Made by a program: the position numbers and the translations under genes. Source: Mycolicibacterium palauense (GTDB lineage: Bacteria; Actinomycetota; Actinomycetes; Mycobacteriales; Mycobacteriaceae). From it: a stretch of 64,000 nt of DNA. The notes under the pieces were generated by a model that was not told where the DNA came from, did no database searches, and was given only the letters and a program-made list of their open reading frames with translations. This document shows positions 54,317 through 63,380 of the stretch, one piece after another; the first letter of the stretch is position 1, and the number at the start of each line of letters is the position of its first letter. Location: the NCBI RefSeq assembly GCF_002592005.1, contig NZ_NVQF01000013.1, positions 30,438 through 94,437 of the forward strand, given 5' to 3'.

Positions 54317-55933
54317 ATGGACATACACCTCACCGCGGCCCACTGGGTCTACCTCGGCGGAATTGTCGTCATCCTGATCACGATGGCGCTGCGCAAGAAC
54401 ATCGTTGTGCCCGCCGTGACGGCCACCTTCCTGACCGCCTGGGTGTTCTCGGGCAGCATCATCACCGGGCTGTCCTCGATCTTCAACGCCAGCCTGGTGG
54501 CCGCCCAGGAGCTGTTCAACATCTTCCTGATCATCGCGCTGGTCACCGCGATGCTGGGGGCCCTGCGGGAACTCGGCGCCGACCGCCTGATGGTGACGCC
54601 GTTCCGCCGGGTGATGCGGGCCGGCACCAGCAGCTTCGTCGTCCTCGCCGTCGTCACCTACGTGATCTCACTGTTCTTCTGGCCCACTCCGGCCGTGCCG
54701 CTGGTCGGGGCGGTCCTCATCCCGGTCGCGATCCGCGCCGGGCTGGCCCCGCTGTCGGTCGGCATGGTCATCGCCATCGCCGGGCAGGGGATGGCGCTGT
54801 CCTCGGACTACATCATCAAGGTCGCCCCGGGGATCTCGGCGACCGCCGCGGGCACCGACACCGACAGCGTGGCCGACAAGGCCCTGGTGCTGTCACTGAT
54901 CGTCGGGCTCACCGCGCTGCTGATCACCTATGTCATGCAGCGCCGGACCTGGCAGAAGCCATCCGATGCACTGCTCACCGCGTGGGAGAACAAGGCCGAT
55001 CACCTCGGTGTGGCACCGGGCAGCGACGCAGGGCCCGGTGATGATTCCGCCCCGGACTGCACCGGGCCCCGTCCGTCCCCGTCCCAGGACCCGGCCCCCT
55101 CGCCGTCCCCCTCCGGCGGATCGGCCACCGCGGTGGCCACGGCCGGATCGGCCACAGCGGTGGCCACGGCCACCCGCACCGAACCGGCCACCGGCTTGAG
55201 CACCGACGCGCATCCGGTGCCCAAGCCGGTGCCCGCCAAGGTGTTCGCCGTCCTGGTGCCGATGGCGTACCTGGCCTTCATCGTCTACCTGATGCTGGGC
55301 AAGTTCACCGAGCTGGTGCCGCCCCTGCAGGGCGGCGACGCCGCGGGCATCGTCGGTGGCATCGCCGCCATGGTGCTGTTCGCTGCCAGCGCCGCCAGCG
55401 ACAAGCGCAACTTCCTGGAGAGCTCCTCGACCCACGTCGTCGACGGCCTGGTGTTCGCGTTCAAGGCCATGGGAATCGTGCTGCCCATCGCGGGATTCTT
55501 CTTCATCGGCAACGGCGACTTCTCCGCGCGCATTCTGGGTCTGCCCGAGGGCGCCACCGGGCCGGCGTTCCTGTTCGACCTCATCGCCGCCGCCCAGGCT
55601 CACCTGACCCCCAATCCGTTCGTGTTGGCCTTCGGCGTGCTGTTGGTGGGCATCGTGGCCGGGCTCGACGGCTCGGGCTTCAGCGGTCTGCCGCTGACCG
55701 GCTCGCTGGCCGGCGCGCTGGGGCCGGCCGTCGGGATGGACCCGTCGACCCTGGCCGCGGTCGGCCAGATGGGCAATATCTGGTCGGGCGGGGGAACTCT
55801 GGTGGCGTGGTCGTCGCTGATCGCGGTGGCCGGGTTCGCGCGGGTCCCGGTGCTGACCCTGGCCCGCAAGTGCTTCCTGCCCGTGATGGCCGGGCTGGTG
55901 CTGTCCACCGTGTTCGCCATCCTGGCGTTCTGA
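54317..55933 (+). CDS. Putative membrane transporter, ion-transporter superfamily-like
   Basis: 538 residues, about 12-13 membrane segments in two halves: about 8-210 and 300-535, joined by a hydrophilic loop rich in Pro, Ser, Thr and Ala (about 225-300). The pattern VAAQELFNIFLIIALVTAMLG and LDGSGFSGLPLTGSLAGALG with glycine-rich broken helices is reminiscent of GntP/citrate/NhaC-type carriers, but I cannot name the family. The loop contains a duplicated 27-bp unit. Followed 4 bp later by a DUF1275 gene. Confidence 0.65.
   Translation: MDIHLTAAHWVYLGGIVVILITMALRKNIVVPAVTATFLTAWVFSGSIITGLSSIFNASLVAAQELFNIFLIIALVTAMLGALRELGADRLMVTPFRRVMRAGTSSFVVLAVVTYVISLFFWPTPAVPLVGAVLIPVAIRAGLAPLSVGMVIAIAGQGMALSSDYIIKVAPGISATAAGTDTDSVADKALVLSLIVGLTALLITYVMQRRTWQKPSDALLTAWENKADHLGVAPGSDAGPGDDSAPDCTGPRPSPSQDPAPSPSPSGGSATAVATAGSATAVATATRTEPATGLSTDAHPVPKPVPAKVFAVLVPMAYLAFIVYLMLGKFTELVPPLQGGDAAGIVGGIAAMVLFAASAASDKRNFLESSSTHVVDGLVFAFKAMGIVLPIAGFFFIGNGDFSARILGLPEGATGPAFLFDLIAAAQAHLTPNPFVLAFGVLLVGIVAGLDGSGFSGLPLTGSLAGALGPAVGMDPSTLAAVGQMGNIWSGGGTLVAWSSLIAVAGFARVPVLTLARKCFLPVMAGLVLSTVFAILAF
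55118..55171 (+). repeat. 27-bp duplicated unit in the transporter's central loop
   Basis: Two adjacent 27-bp copies (55118-55144, 55145-55171) differ at one position and encode GSATAVATA twice, in frame. Likely produced by slippage in the hydrophilic loop. Confidence 0.85.
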
Positions 55934-55937
55934 CCCG

Positions 55938-56672
55938 ATGACCGACACCGAGCGGACGCAGCGCCTGGCCCTGGCGGCCACGATCGGGCTCACCTTCGTC
56001 ACCGGGGTCGTCGACGCGGTCGGCTTCCTGGCGCTGGACCGGGTGTTCACCGGCAACATGACCGGCAACATCGTCATCCTCGGCATGGGCATCGCCGGGG
56101 CCGACGAACTCCCGGTGGCGGGCCCGGCGATCGCATTGGCGGCTTTCACCCTGGCCGCCTACGGCGCCGGCATGCTGCTGCGCAAGCCCCGGTCCGTGCA
56201 CCCGCCGGGCTGGCACGACCGGGTCACCGTGCTGCTCGGCGCGGGGGCCGCGACGTTGGCCGCGCTGGCGGTGCTCGCCGCCGTCACCGACGGCCGTCCG
56301 GGCCCCGGGCTGCAGATCGCGATGGCCGCGGCGACCGCGGCGGTCATGGGGTCCCAGGCGGTGGCCGCGCGGACGCTGGCGGTCACCGACATGACCACCG
56401 TGGTCGTCACCTCGACGCTGGCGGCGCTGGCGGGTGAGTCGTGGCCGCGGGGCGGCGGAGGGGCGCTGCTCAACCGGCGGCTGGGCGCGATCCTGGTGCT
56501 CTTCGCCGGCGCGGTCGGCGGTGCGCTGCTGCTGCGCCTGCACACGGCACTGGCCTTCGGCACCGCCGCGGCGATCACCGCCGTGGTGGCCGTGCTGGGA
56601 CACACACGGCTTTCGCTCACCGCCGCCGGCCGCCACGCCCCGACACCGGAACCCACCCCGCAGCGGCCCTAG
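55938..56672 (+). CDS. DUF1275 (YoaK-like) membrane protein
   Basis: 244 residues, about six membrane segments. The DUF1275 signature GVVDAVGFLALDRVFTGNMT (about 22-41) and the middle AAATAAVMGSQAVAARTLAV are present. Function unknown in any organism to my knowledge. It starts 4 bp after the transporter gene and is probably co-transcribed. Confidence 0.85.
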   Translation: MTDTERTQRLALAATIGLTFVTGVVDAVGFLALDRVFTGNMTGNIVILGMGIAGADELPVAGPAIALAAFTLAAYGAGMLLRKPRSVHPPGWHDRVTVLLGAGAATLAALAVLAAVTDGRPGPGLQIAMAAATAAVMGSQAVAARTLAVTDMTTVVVTSTLAALAGESWPRGGGGALLNRRLGAILVLFAGAVGGALLLRLHTALAFGTAAAITAVVAVLGHTRLSLTAAGRHAPTPEPTPQRP

Positions 56673-56817
56673 TGTCCTGAATCGGCGGTTCGTTCCCTCG
56701 ACCCTGGAGTTACCGCGCCAGCCACTCGAACAATAGTTCGATATCTACAGGCTCGGCGATGCGCCCGACGGCGCACCCTCCGCACTCACCACCTACGTTG
56801 GTTGGTGGGGACCTGAC

Positions 56818-57822
56818 ATGCACCACATCCCGCCGATGACCGCCGCGGTGGCGCTGGGCGTGACCGCGGCGTTCCTGTTCGCCCTCTCGGCGTTCCTGCA
56901 GCAGCGCGCCGCGCACGCGGTCACCGGCGGAGACGCCGCGGCGCTTCGCCACCGCGCCGGGCTGGGGCGCCTGTTCCACGGCCTGGTCCGCAGCAGGACG
57001 TGGTTCGCGGGCTGGCTGGCCAATCTGCTCGGCTTCGGGACGCTGGCCGCCGCGCTGGGAATCGGGTCGGTCGCCGTGGTGCAGCCGCTGATGGCCGCCC
57101 AGCTGCTGTTCGTGGTGGCACTGGTCGCGGCGCAGCACCGACGCTGGCCCGCCCCGCGCGACTGGGCCTCGGCCCTGGCGGTCAGCGGCGGGTTGGTGCT
57201 GTTGTTCACCACCGAGGACGCCGCACCCTTGCACGGCGACCCCGACCGCGACCGCATCCTGCTGGCCACGGCGTGCGCGGCCGGGCTGACGGTGGCGCTG
57301 ATCGTGCTCGGCCGCCGCAGCCGCACCTGGCTGGCCAGCATGCTCGTCGGCGTCGCCGCGGGCCTGTGCCACGCGATGAACTCGGTGTTTCTCAAACTGA
57401 CCATCGACGACCTGAGCGTGCGCGGTGTGGGGGCGACGGCGGTGGACTGGCCCGGCTACGCCCTGGCCGGCTCCACCCTGGCCGGACTCCTGCTGGGCCA
57501 GCTGGCCTTCGCCAGCGGAGCGCTGCCGCCGGCGGTCGCGGCCATCAGCACCACCAACCCGGTCGCGAGTTTCGCCGTGGGCGTGCTGGCCTTCGACGTC
57601 CCCGCCCCCACGGGCGCGCACGCGTTGGTGATGCTCGGGTTCAGCGGGGTACTCATCGCGGCCGGGATCACCGGGCTGGCCTACTCCTCGGAGGCCCGCG
57701 AGGTCTACGGCCGCGCCGGGGACGCCGGACCGGCCCGACATCAGCGCGGCGACGCCCGCACCGGGCCGCCGCGGGCGCATCATACGGAGGTGGACACTCT
57801 GCGCGGCGGTTCCGGACGGTAG
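56818..57822 (+). CDS. DMT/EamA-type membrane transporter
   Basis: 334 residues, nine to ten membrane segments: AAVALGVTAAFLFALSAFLQQ at the N-terminus and VAAISTTNPVASFAVGVLAF in the seventh or eighth helix, a pattern of DMT-superfamily small-metabolite carriers. The last 45 residues are hydrophilic. The 145-bp gap upstream is otherwise empty apart from T-rich stretches. Substrate unknown. Confidence 0.75.
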   Translation: MHHIPPMTAAVALGVTAAFLFALSAFLQQRAAHAVTGGDAAALRHRAGLGRLFHGLVRSRTWFAGWLANLLGFGTLAAALGIGSVAVVQPLMAAQLLFVVALVAAQHRRWPAPRDWASALAVSGGLVLLFTTEDAAPLHGDPDRDRILLATACAAGLTVALIVLGRRSRTWLASMLVGVAAGLCHAMNSVFLKLTIDDLSVRGVGATAVDWPGYALAGSTLAGLLLGQLAFASGALPPAVAAISTTNPVASFAVGVLAFDVPAPTGAHALVMLGFSGVLIAAGITGLAYSSEAREVYGRAGDAGPARHQRGDARTGPPRAHHTEVDTLRGGSGR

Positions 57823-57870
57823 CGCCGGCCGGGTTGGACGGGCCCTGAGCCCGGGGAAGGTTGTCATACG

Positions 57871-59886
57871 GTGCCCGTCGAACCTGACCGGCTCAGCACC
57901 CGCCCGCCGCTGTGGCGGGAGCTGGTGGTGGGACTGGCGGTGTTCGGTGTGTACATCGTGGTCGCCGCCGAGGCCACCCCCGCCCGACGACAGGTCGCCG
58001 ACCACAACGCGCAGATCCTGCTCGAGTTCGAGCGCCTGGTGCACATCGACGTCGAGCTGTCGCTCAACCAGTGGCTGGCCCGGCACCCGGTGCTGACGGT
58101 CCTGGCCAACTACGAGTACGCCTACACCTACGTGATCAGCGCCTTCGCACTGCTGGGCTGGCTCTACGTCCGGCATCCGGACAACTTCCGGCGCGCCCGC
58201 AGCTCCTTCATCCTGCTCAATCTGCTGGCGATCGCGTGTTTCTGGATCTTCCCCGTCACCCCGCCGCGACTGCTCGAAGGGATCGGCTACCTCGACACGG
58301 TGGCCACCAACACGACCGTCGGATCGTGGGGCACACCGCTGGTGTCGTCGGCGAATCAGCTCGCGGCGATGCCCTCGCTGCATCTGGCCTGGGCGCTGTG
58401 GGTCAGCGTGGTACTCGCCCGGCTCTCCCGGGGTCTGACGGTGCAGGCGATCAGCGCCGTCCACGTGGCCGTCACGCTGTACGTCATCATGGCCACGGCC
58501 AATCATTTCCTGCTCGACGCCGTGGCGGCGGTCCCGCTGGTGTGGCTCAGCGTCGCGCTGGTCGACTGGCACGGGGCCCGGCCCCAGCGGATGGCCGCCG
58601 CCGACGCGTTCTTCCTGCACGTGGAGACCGACACCGCCCCCCAGCACGTCGGCGGCATGGTGGTGCTGGCCGAGGATCCGCGGGGCGGACCCACCCTCGA
58701 CGAGGTCCGGGCGCTGCTGCGCGCCGAACTGCCGCACATGCCGCGGGCCCGGCAGCGGCCGGACCGGGCCTCGCCGTGGCGGTGGTGGCGCTGGGTCGAC
58801 GTCGACGAGACCGAACTCGACTGGGATTGGCACGTCCGCGAACTGCCCGCGCAACCCGATCGCGACCGCGCCGGCCCCGCCGCGGTGCTCGGCGCCACCG
58901 TGGCCGCACTGGCCCGTGAGCGGCTGCCCCGGGACCGGCCCATGTGGCGGGTCGCGCTGGTCCGGGACATCTCGCCGGGGCGGACCGGGCTGGTGTTTCT
59001 GATGCATCACTGCGTGGCCGACGGGATCGGCACGATCGTGCACGCGCTGAACCTGCTGCGGCCGCGACTGGAGCTACCGACCGGCGACCGGCGCGCACCG
59101 GGACCGCTGCGCTCGGCGGCCGCGGCGGCGATCGGGCTGGCCCAACTGGCCACCGACGGCCGCCCGGCACGCAGGTTGCCGCCCGGCTCGGGCAGGCGGG
59201 ACTTCGCGACCACCGAGCTGGACCTGGCGACCGTGCGGGCACTGTCGCGCCGGGCGCACACACGGGTCACCGACCTGGTGCTGTGCCTGCTGGCCGCCGC
59301 CGTCGTCGTCGTCCACCCCGAGTTCGCCCGCACGGCCGGGGGCCGGCTGCGGGTGTCGGTGCCGATCATGCTGCGTGAACCCGGGACCGCGCCGGAGAGC
59401 AACGTCACCGCCGGTGTGATCACCGATCTGGCGCTGGCCCCGATGACCCCGGCCGACCGGCTTGCGGAGATCGGCCGCCGCAGCGGCCGATTGGGTTCTC
59501 CGACCCGGGCGTTGGCGTCCCGTTTCGTGATGTCGACGGTCCTCGGCGTGCTGCCCGCCCCGGCTCAGCGGTGGTGTGCCCGCACCGTCTACGGCCCGGC
59601 CTTCGTGCAGGGCATCGTCTCGAACATGCCGGGGCCGACGGTGCCGATGACGGTGGCCGGAATCCCGCTCGAACACGTCACCCCGATCCTGCCGTTGGCG
59701 CCCGGGGCGCCGTTGGCACTGGGCGCGCTGAGCTGGAACGGTGTGCTGGGCGTCGGCCTGGCGTCCGACCCGGAGTTCCTCGACGCCCGTCGGCTCGTGG
59801 CCGCGATGGCCACGGCGCTCGACGACCTCTCGATGTCCGGTAGCGCCGCGGTACCCGAGGGCCGCGGCGGGCGGACACCGCACTAA
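57871..59886 (+). CDS. PAP2 phosphatase domain fused to a wax-ester-synthase/DGAT-like domain
   Basis: 671 residues from GTG 57871. Residues about 15-235 form a six-helix PAP2-type (inositol phosphorylceramide-synthase-like) membrane domain with the histidines of AMPSLHLAWA (H171) and ATANHFLLDA (H212, D216). Residues about 240-670 resemble mycobacterial WS/DGATs, with the catalytic motif HHCVADG at 379-385 and the later NMPGPTVPM stretch. This may couple dephosphorylation of a lipid phosphate (to diacylglycerol or similar) to its acylation. A named protein family with this architecture exists in actinobacteria. The 3' end overlaps the convergent FGE gene by 4 bp. Confidence 0.85.
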   Translation: MPVEPDRLSTRPPLWRELVVGLAVFGVYIVVAAEATPARRQVADHNAQILLEFERLVHIDVELSLNQWLARHPVLTVLANYEYAYTYVISAFALLGWLYVRHPDNFRRARSSFILLNLLAIACFWIFPVTPPRLLEGIGYLDTVATNTTVGSWGTPLVSSANQLAAMPSLHLAWALWVSVVLARLSRGLTVQAISAVHVAVTLYVIMATANHFLLDAVAAVPLVWLSVALVDWHGARPQRMAAADAFFLHVETDTAPQHVGGMVVLAEDPRGGPTLDEVRALLRAELPHMPRARQRPDRASPWRWWRWVDVDETELDWDWHVRELPAQPDRDRAGPAAVLGATVAALARERLPRDRPMWRVALVRDISPGRTGLVFLMHHCVADGIGTIVHALNLLRPRLELPTGDRRAPGPLRSAAAAAIGLAQLATDGRPARRLPPGSGRRDFATTELDLATVRALSRRAHTRVTDLVLCLLAAAVVVVHPEFARTAGGRLRVSVPIMLREPGTAPESNVTAGVITDLALAPMTPADRLAEIGRRSGRLGSPTRALASRFVMSTVLGVLPAPAQRWCARTVYGPAFVQGIVSNMPGPTVPMTVAGIPLEHVTPILPLAPGAPLALGALSWNGVLGVGLASDPEFLDARRLVAAMATALDDLSMSGSAAVPEGRGGRTPH

Positions 59887-60800
59887 GCAGTGGTCACACA
59901 ACGGAACCCGATGTGGGTGGTGGAGCTGTCCTGCGACTGCGGCGAACGCGCCGCGGGCCGGTAGCGGTGGCAGTACTCGGGCGCGCACAGATGCGAGCCG
60001 CCCTTGAGGACCTGACTGATCGCCGGGTCGGGCTCGGCCTTCGGAACGCCACGCGGGACCGGATTCGATCTGCCCGTCGGCGGGCAGCAGCCCGCGCCGG
60101 CCGGTGCGGGCCGGTGATGGGCACTGAACTCGGTGGTGGTCCACTCCCAGACGTTGCCGATCATGTCGACGAGCCCGTAGCCGTTGGCGTCGAACGTGCC
60201 CACCGGCGAGGTTCCGCGCCACCCGAGCGCACCGTCGTTGCGGAAAGGGAACCGGCCCTGCCAGGTGTTGGCCATCAGCCGCCCGCCCGGGGCCGCCTCG
60301 TCACCCCAGGGATAGGTCGTCGTGGTCCCGGCGCGCGCCGCGTACTCCCATTCGGCCTCCGTCGGCAGTCGCCGGCCGGCCCAGTGCGCGTAGGCGGCGG
60401 CGTCGGGGTAGGCGACCTGCACCACGGGGTGGTCGAGGCGGTCCTGCACGCCCGAGCCCGGGCCGAACGGCCGCCGCCAGCAGGCGCCGGGCGCCCAGTC
60501 CCACCACTGCCGCCAGTCCCGCAGATCGACGGGGCCGGCGGTGGGCCGGAACACCAGCGAGCCCGGCTGCAGATCGGCGGCTGCCACACCGGGGTACAGC
60601 GCCGGGTCCAGCGCGCGTTCGGCGACAGTGACGTAGCCGGTCTGCTCGACGAACGCGGCGAACTGGGCGTTGGTGACCGGGTGGCGTTCGATCGCGAACG
60701 CCCCGACGGTCACGGTGTGCACCGGCGCTTCCTCGGGGTAGAAGCTGGTCGATCCCATCCGGAACGACCCGCCGGGTACCTCGATCAGCTCGGTCAGCAT
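59883..60800 (-). CDS. Formylglycine-generating enzyme (sulfatase-modifying factor)
   Basis: Oxidises the active-site cysteine of sulfatases to C-alpha-formylglycine. 305 residues; conserved GGSFRMGSTSFYPEEAPVH at the start, RLPTEAEWEYAARAG in the middle, VWEWTTTEFS and, near the C-terminus, the copper-binding redox pair C272 and C277 (HLCAPEYCHRYRPAAR). It lies 99 bp after the arylsulfatase gene, which contains the CxPxR motif it modifies, so it is almost certainly the cognate enzyme. Corresponds to Rv0712. Confidence 0.92.
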   Translation of the reverse strand: MLTELIEVPGGSFRMGSTSFYPEEAPVHTVTVGAFAIERHPVTNAQFAAFVEQTGYVTVAERALDPALYPGVAAADLQPGSLVFRPTAGPVDLRDWRQWWDWAPGACWRRPFGPGSGVQDRLDHPVVQVAYPDAAAYAHWAGRRLPTEAEWEYAARAGTTTTYPWGDEAAPGGRLMANTWQGRFPFRNDGALGWRGTSPVGTFDANGYGLVDMIGNVWEWTTTEFSAHHRPAPAGAGCCPPTGRSNPVPRGVPKAEPDPAISQVLKGGSHLCAPEYCHRYRPAARSPQSQDSSTTHIGFRCVTTA

Positions 60801-60899
60801 GCCTTCAGGGTATGACGACCGCGAAGCCCCGCCACAGTGCCTGGCTGCCGAGCCCCGCAGAACGGGGCGGCCGCGGTGTCGACCACCGGATGCCCCGGC

Positions 60900-63248
60900 T
60901 CAGTCCCGCGCGAAGGCCGCGGCCAGCGCGCGTTCGGCATCGACGTAGGGCATCCCGGAGACGTCGACGACGACCTGGGCGATCGTGCCCCCGGTGAAGG
61001 CGAACGGCGCGCGGTAGGCGGTGGTGACCGGTTGACCGCCGTTGCGCCCCACGGAGACTCCCCCGCCGGCCAGTCCGAACATCGCGGGGTGGGTGCGTAC
61101 GTCGGCCCGGGTGGCCACCACGGCGTCGTCGACGTAGAGCGCGACGTCACCGAGCGGGGTGTGGCTGCCCGCCACGGTGCCGGTGCGTTCGTAGCGGACG
61201 CCGAGGATGTGCGGGCCGGGTGGAACCGGATCCGGCGAGGACACCAGTTGCTCCTCCTCGCCCATGAAGTTGTACACGTAGTGCAGGCGACCATCGGCGA
61301 GGTAGAGAGCGTGGCCGCCGTGGCCGGCGCCGTGTTTGAACAGCACCCCCCGGGCGTCGCCGTCGAGGTCGACCTCGGTCAGCACCGAGAAGGACCGGCC
61401 CCGCAGCTCGACGGAGGCACCGATGCCCACCTCGGCGGTGTCCGGGTAGTAGACGAACGTCGTGCGGTCCCCCGCCAGGCTCGGCCGGAACCGCGTCAGC
61501 ACCTCCATCAGGTTCAGATCCGCCAACGGAAGTCCGTTGTACTTGGCGGCCTCGGCGAACCACAGCGCCTTGAGCTCCTCGAGCTTCTCCGGCTGCTCGG
61601 CGGCCAGGTCATGACACTGGCTGCGGTCGGATTCGATGTGGTAGAGCTCCCAGCGGTCGGCGTCGAAGTGGCCCCAGCCCGCCGGGGTGGCGGCGTGCAC
61701 CGTGGCGGCGAACCAGCCCCGGTGCCAGATCCCCCGGGTGCCCAACATGGTGTAGAACTGGGTCTCCTTGCCGGTGGGGAACTCCGGGTCGGCCAGTGCC
61801 GCAGCGAAACTCACGCCGTCGAGCGGTCGCTGCGGCACACCGGCCACGGTGGCCGGTGCCGTGATGCCGAGCAGGTCGTAGATCGTGGGCGTGATGTCGC
61901 AGACGTTGATGTAGTTGTCGCGGACCTCGCCGCGCGCGGCGATGCCCTTGGGCCAGGAGACGATCGCGGTGTCGGCGATCCCACCCTCGTGGGAGGCGTA
62001 CCGCTTGAACAGCTTGTAGGGCGTGTTGAACGCCATCGCCCACCCGATCGGGTGGTGGTTGTAGGTCTGCGGCCCGCCGAGCTCGTCGTAGAAGCGCATG
62101 CTGTCCTCGACGGTGTCGATGTAGCCGTTGAAGAACTTGACCTCGTTGACCGACCCGTTGGGCCCGCCCTCACCGGAGGCGCCGTTGTCGGAGATCACCA
62201 CGATGATCGTGTTGTCCAGCTGCCCGGATTCCTCCAGATAGTCCAGTACCCGGCCGATCTGGTCGTCGGTGTAGGACAGGAAGCCGGCGAACACCTCGGC
62301 CATCCGGGCGAACAGCCGTTGTTCCTCGGCGCTCAGCGAATCCCAGGGCCGCACGGTGTCCTGCACCGGCCACGGCTCGCCGTTGGGTCCCTGAATGTCG
62401 GCATAGGGGTTCATCGGGGACATCTCGGTGTCGGCGGGGACGATCCCCATTCTCTTCTGGTTCTCCAGCACGATGTCGCGGTAGCGCTCGTAGCCCATGT
62501 CGAAGCGGCCGGCGTAGCGGTCGGCCCATTCGCGGAACACGTGGTGCGGAGCGTGGCCGGCGCCGGGGCACACATAGGAGAACCAGGGCTTGTCCGGGGC
62601 GATCACCTTGGCGTCCTTGATGAATTCGATGGTCTTGTCCGCGAGATCCTTGGAGAGGTGGTAGCCCTCCTCCGGGGTCGCCGGCGCCGCCACCGGGTGG
62701 TTGTCGTAGACGAGTTCGGGATACCACTGGTCGGTCTCGCCGCCGAGGAACCCGTAGAAGCGCTCGAATCCACGCGACAACGGCCAATGCCGTTTGGTGG
62801 CGGCCAGATTCGACTCCTCCAGCGGGGTGAGGTGCCACTTTCCGACGCAGTAGGTGTTCCAGCCCCGCTCGGCGAGCACCTCCGAGATCAGCGCCGTCTC
62901 GGCCGGAATCCGCCCGCTGGCGTTGGGAAACCCGTCGGTGAACTCCTCGACGGCGGCCATACCGACGGTGGTCGCGTTGCGCCCGGTCAACAGCGACGCC
63001 CGGGTGGGCGAACACAGCGCGGTGGTGTGGAACTGCGACAGACGCACGCCCCGATCGGCGATCCTGCCCATGTTCGGCATCTCGACAAGCCCGCCGAAAC
63101 AGTCCCAGGTGGCGATGCCGATGTCGTCCCAGACCAGGTAGAGCACGTTGGGCGCGCCCTCGGGTGCCGTCGGCGGCGCATAGGGCCCCCAGTCCGGCTC
63201 GGAGTCACGGATGTCCAGTTCGATCCTGCCCGCAAATTCGGTCGCCAT
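60900..63248 (-). CDS. atsA: Arylsulfatase AtsA
   Basis: 782 residues. The modification site CSPTR (C79) within TTALCSPTRASLLTGR and the metal-binding aspartates D41-D42 (VWDDIGIATWDC) are present, and the AETALISEVLAERGWNTYCVGKWH segment contains further active-site lysine and histidine. After the sulfatase core a C-terminal beta-sandwich-like domain follows (GGVSVGRNGGQPVTTAYRA). No signal peptide is seen, as for other cytoplasmic mycobacterial arylsulfatases. Followed by its maturation enzyme. Corresponds to Rv0711. Confidence 0.92.
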   Translation of the reverse strand: MATEFAGRIELDIRDSEPDWGPYAPPTAPEGAPNVLYLVWDDIGIATWDCFGGLVEMPNMGRIADRGVRLSQFHTTALCSPTRASLLTGRNATTVGMAAVEEFTDGFPNASGRIPAETALISEVLAERGWNTYCVGKWHLTPLEESNLAATKRHWPLSRGFERFYGFLGGETDQWYPELVYDNHPVAAPATPEEGYHLSKDLADKTIEFIKDAKVIAPDKPWFSYVCPGAGHAPHHVFREWADRYAGRFDMGYERYRDIVLENQKRMGIVPADTEMSPMNPYADIQGPNGEPWPVQDTVRPWDSLSAEEQRLFARMAEVFAGFLSYTDDQIGRVLDYLEESGQLDNTIIVVISDNGASGEGGPNGSVNEVKFFNGYIDTVEDSMRFYDELGGPQTYNHHPIGWAMAFNTPYKLFKRYASHEGGIADTAIVSWPKGIAARGEVRDNYINVCDITPTIYDLLGITAPATVAGVPQRPLDGVSFAAALADPEFPTGKETQFYTMLGTRGIWHRGWFAATVHAATPAGWGHFDADRWELYHIESDRSQCHDLAAEQPEKLEELKALWFAEAAKYNGLPLADLNLMEVLTRFRPSLAGDRTTFVYYPDTAEVGIGASVELRGRSFSVLTEVDLDGDARGVLFKHGAGHGGHALYLADGRLHYVYNFMGEEEQLVSSPDPVPPGPHILGVRYERTGTVAGSHTPLGDVALYVDDAVVATRADVRTHPAMFGLAGGGVSVGRNGGQPVTTAYRAPFAFTGGTIAQVVVDVSGMPYVDAERALAAAFARD

Positions 63249-63380
63249 GCCGACTCCGTCCTCGTGTGGTGGGCCTCGTGCTGCCCGAACGCCCCGGACA
63301 GTACACCGAAAGTATTGACCGACAGCACAATTTTGGGTGCGGCATTGGCCGCGTTTGGCGGCGCGTGCGCCGCCGGCATC

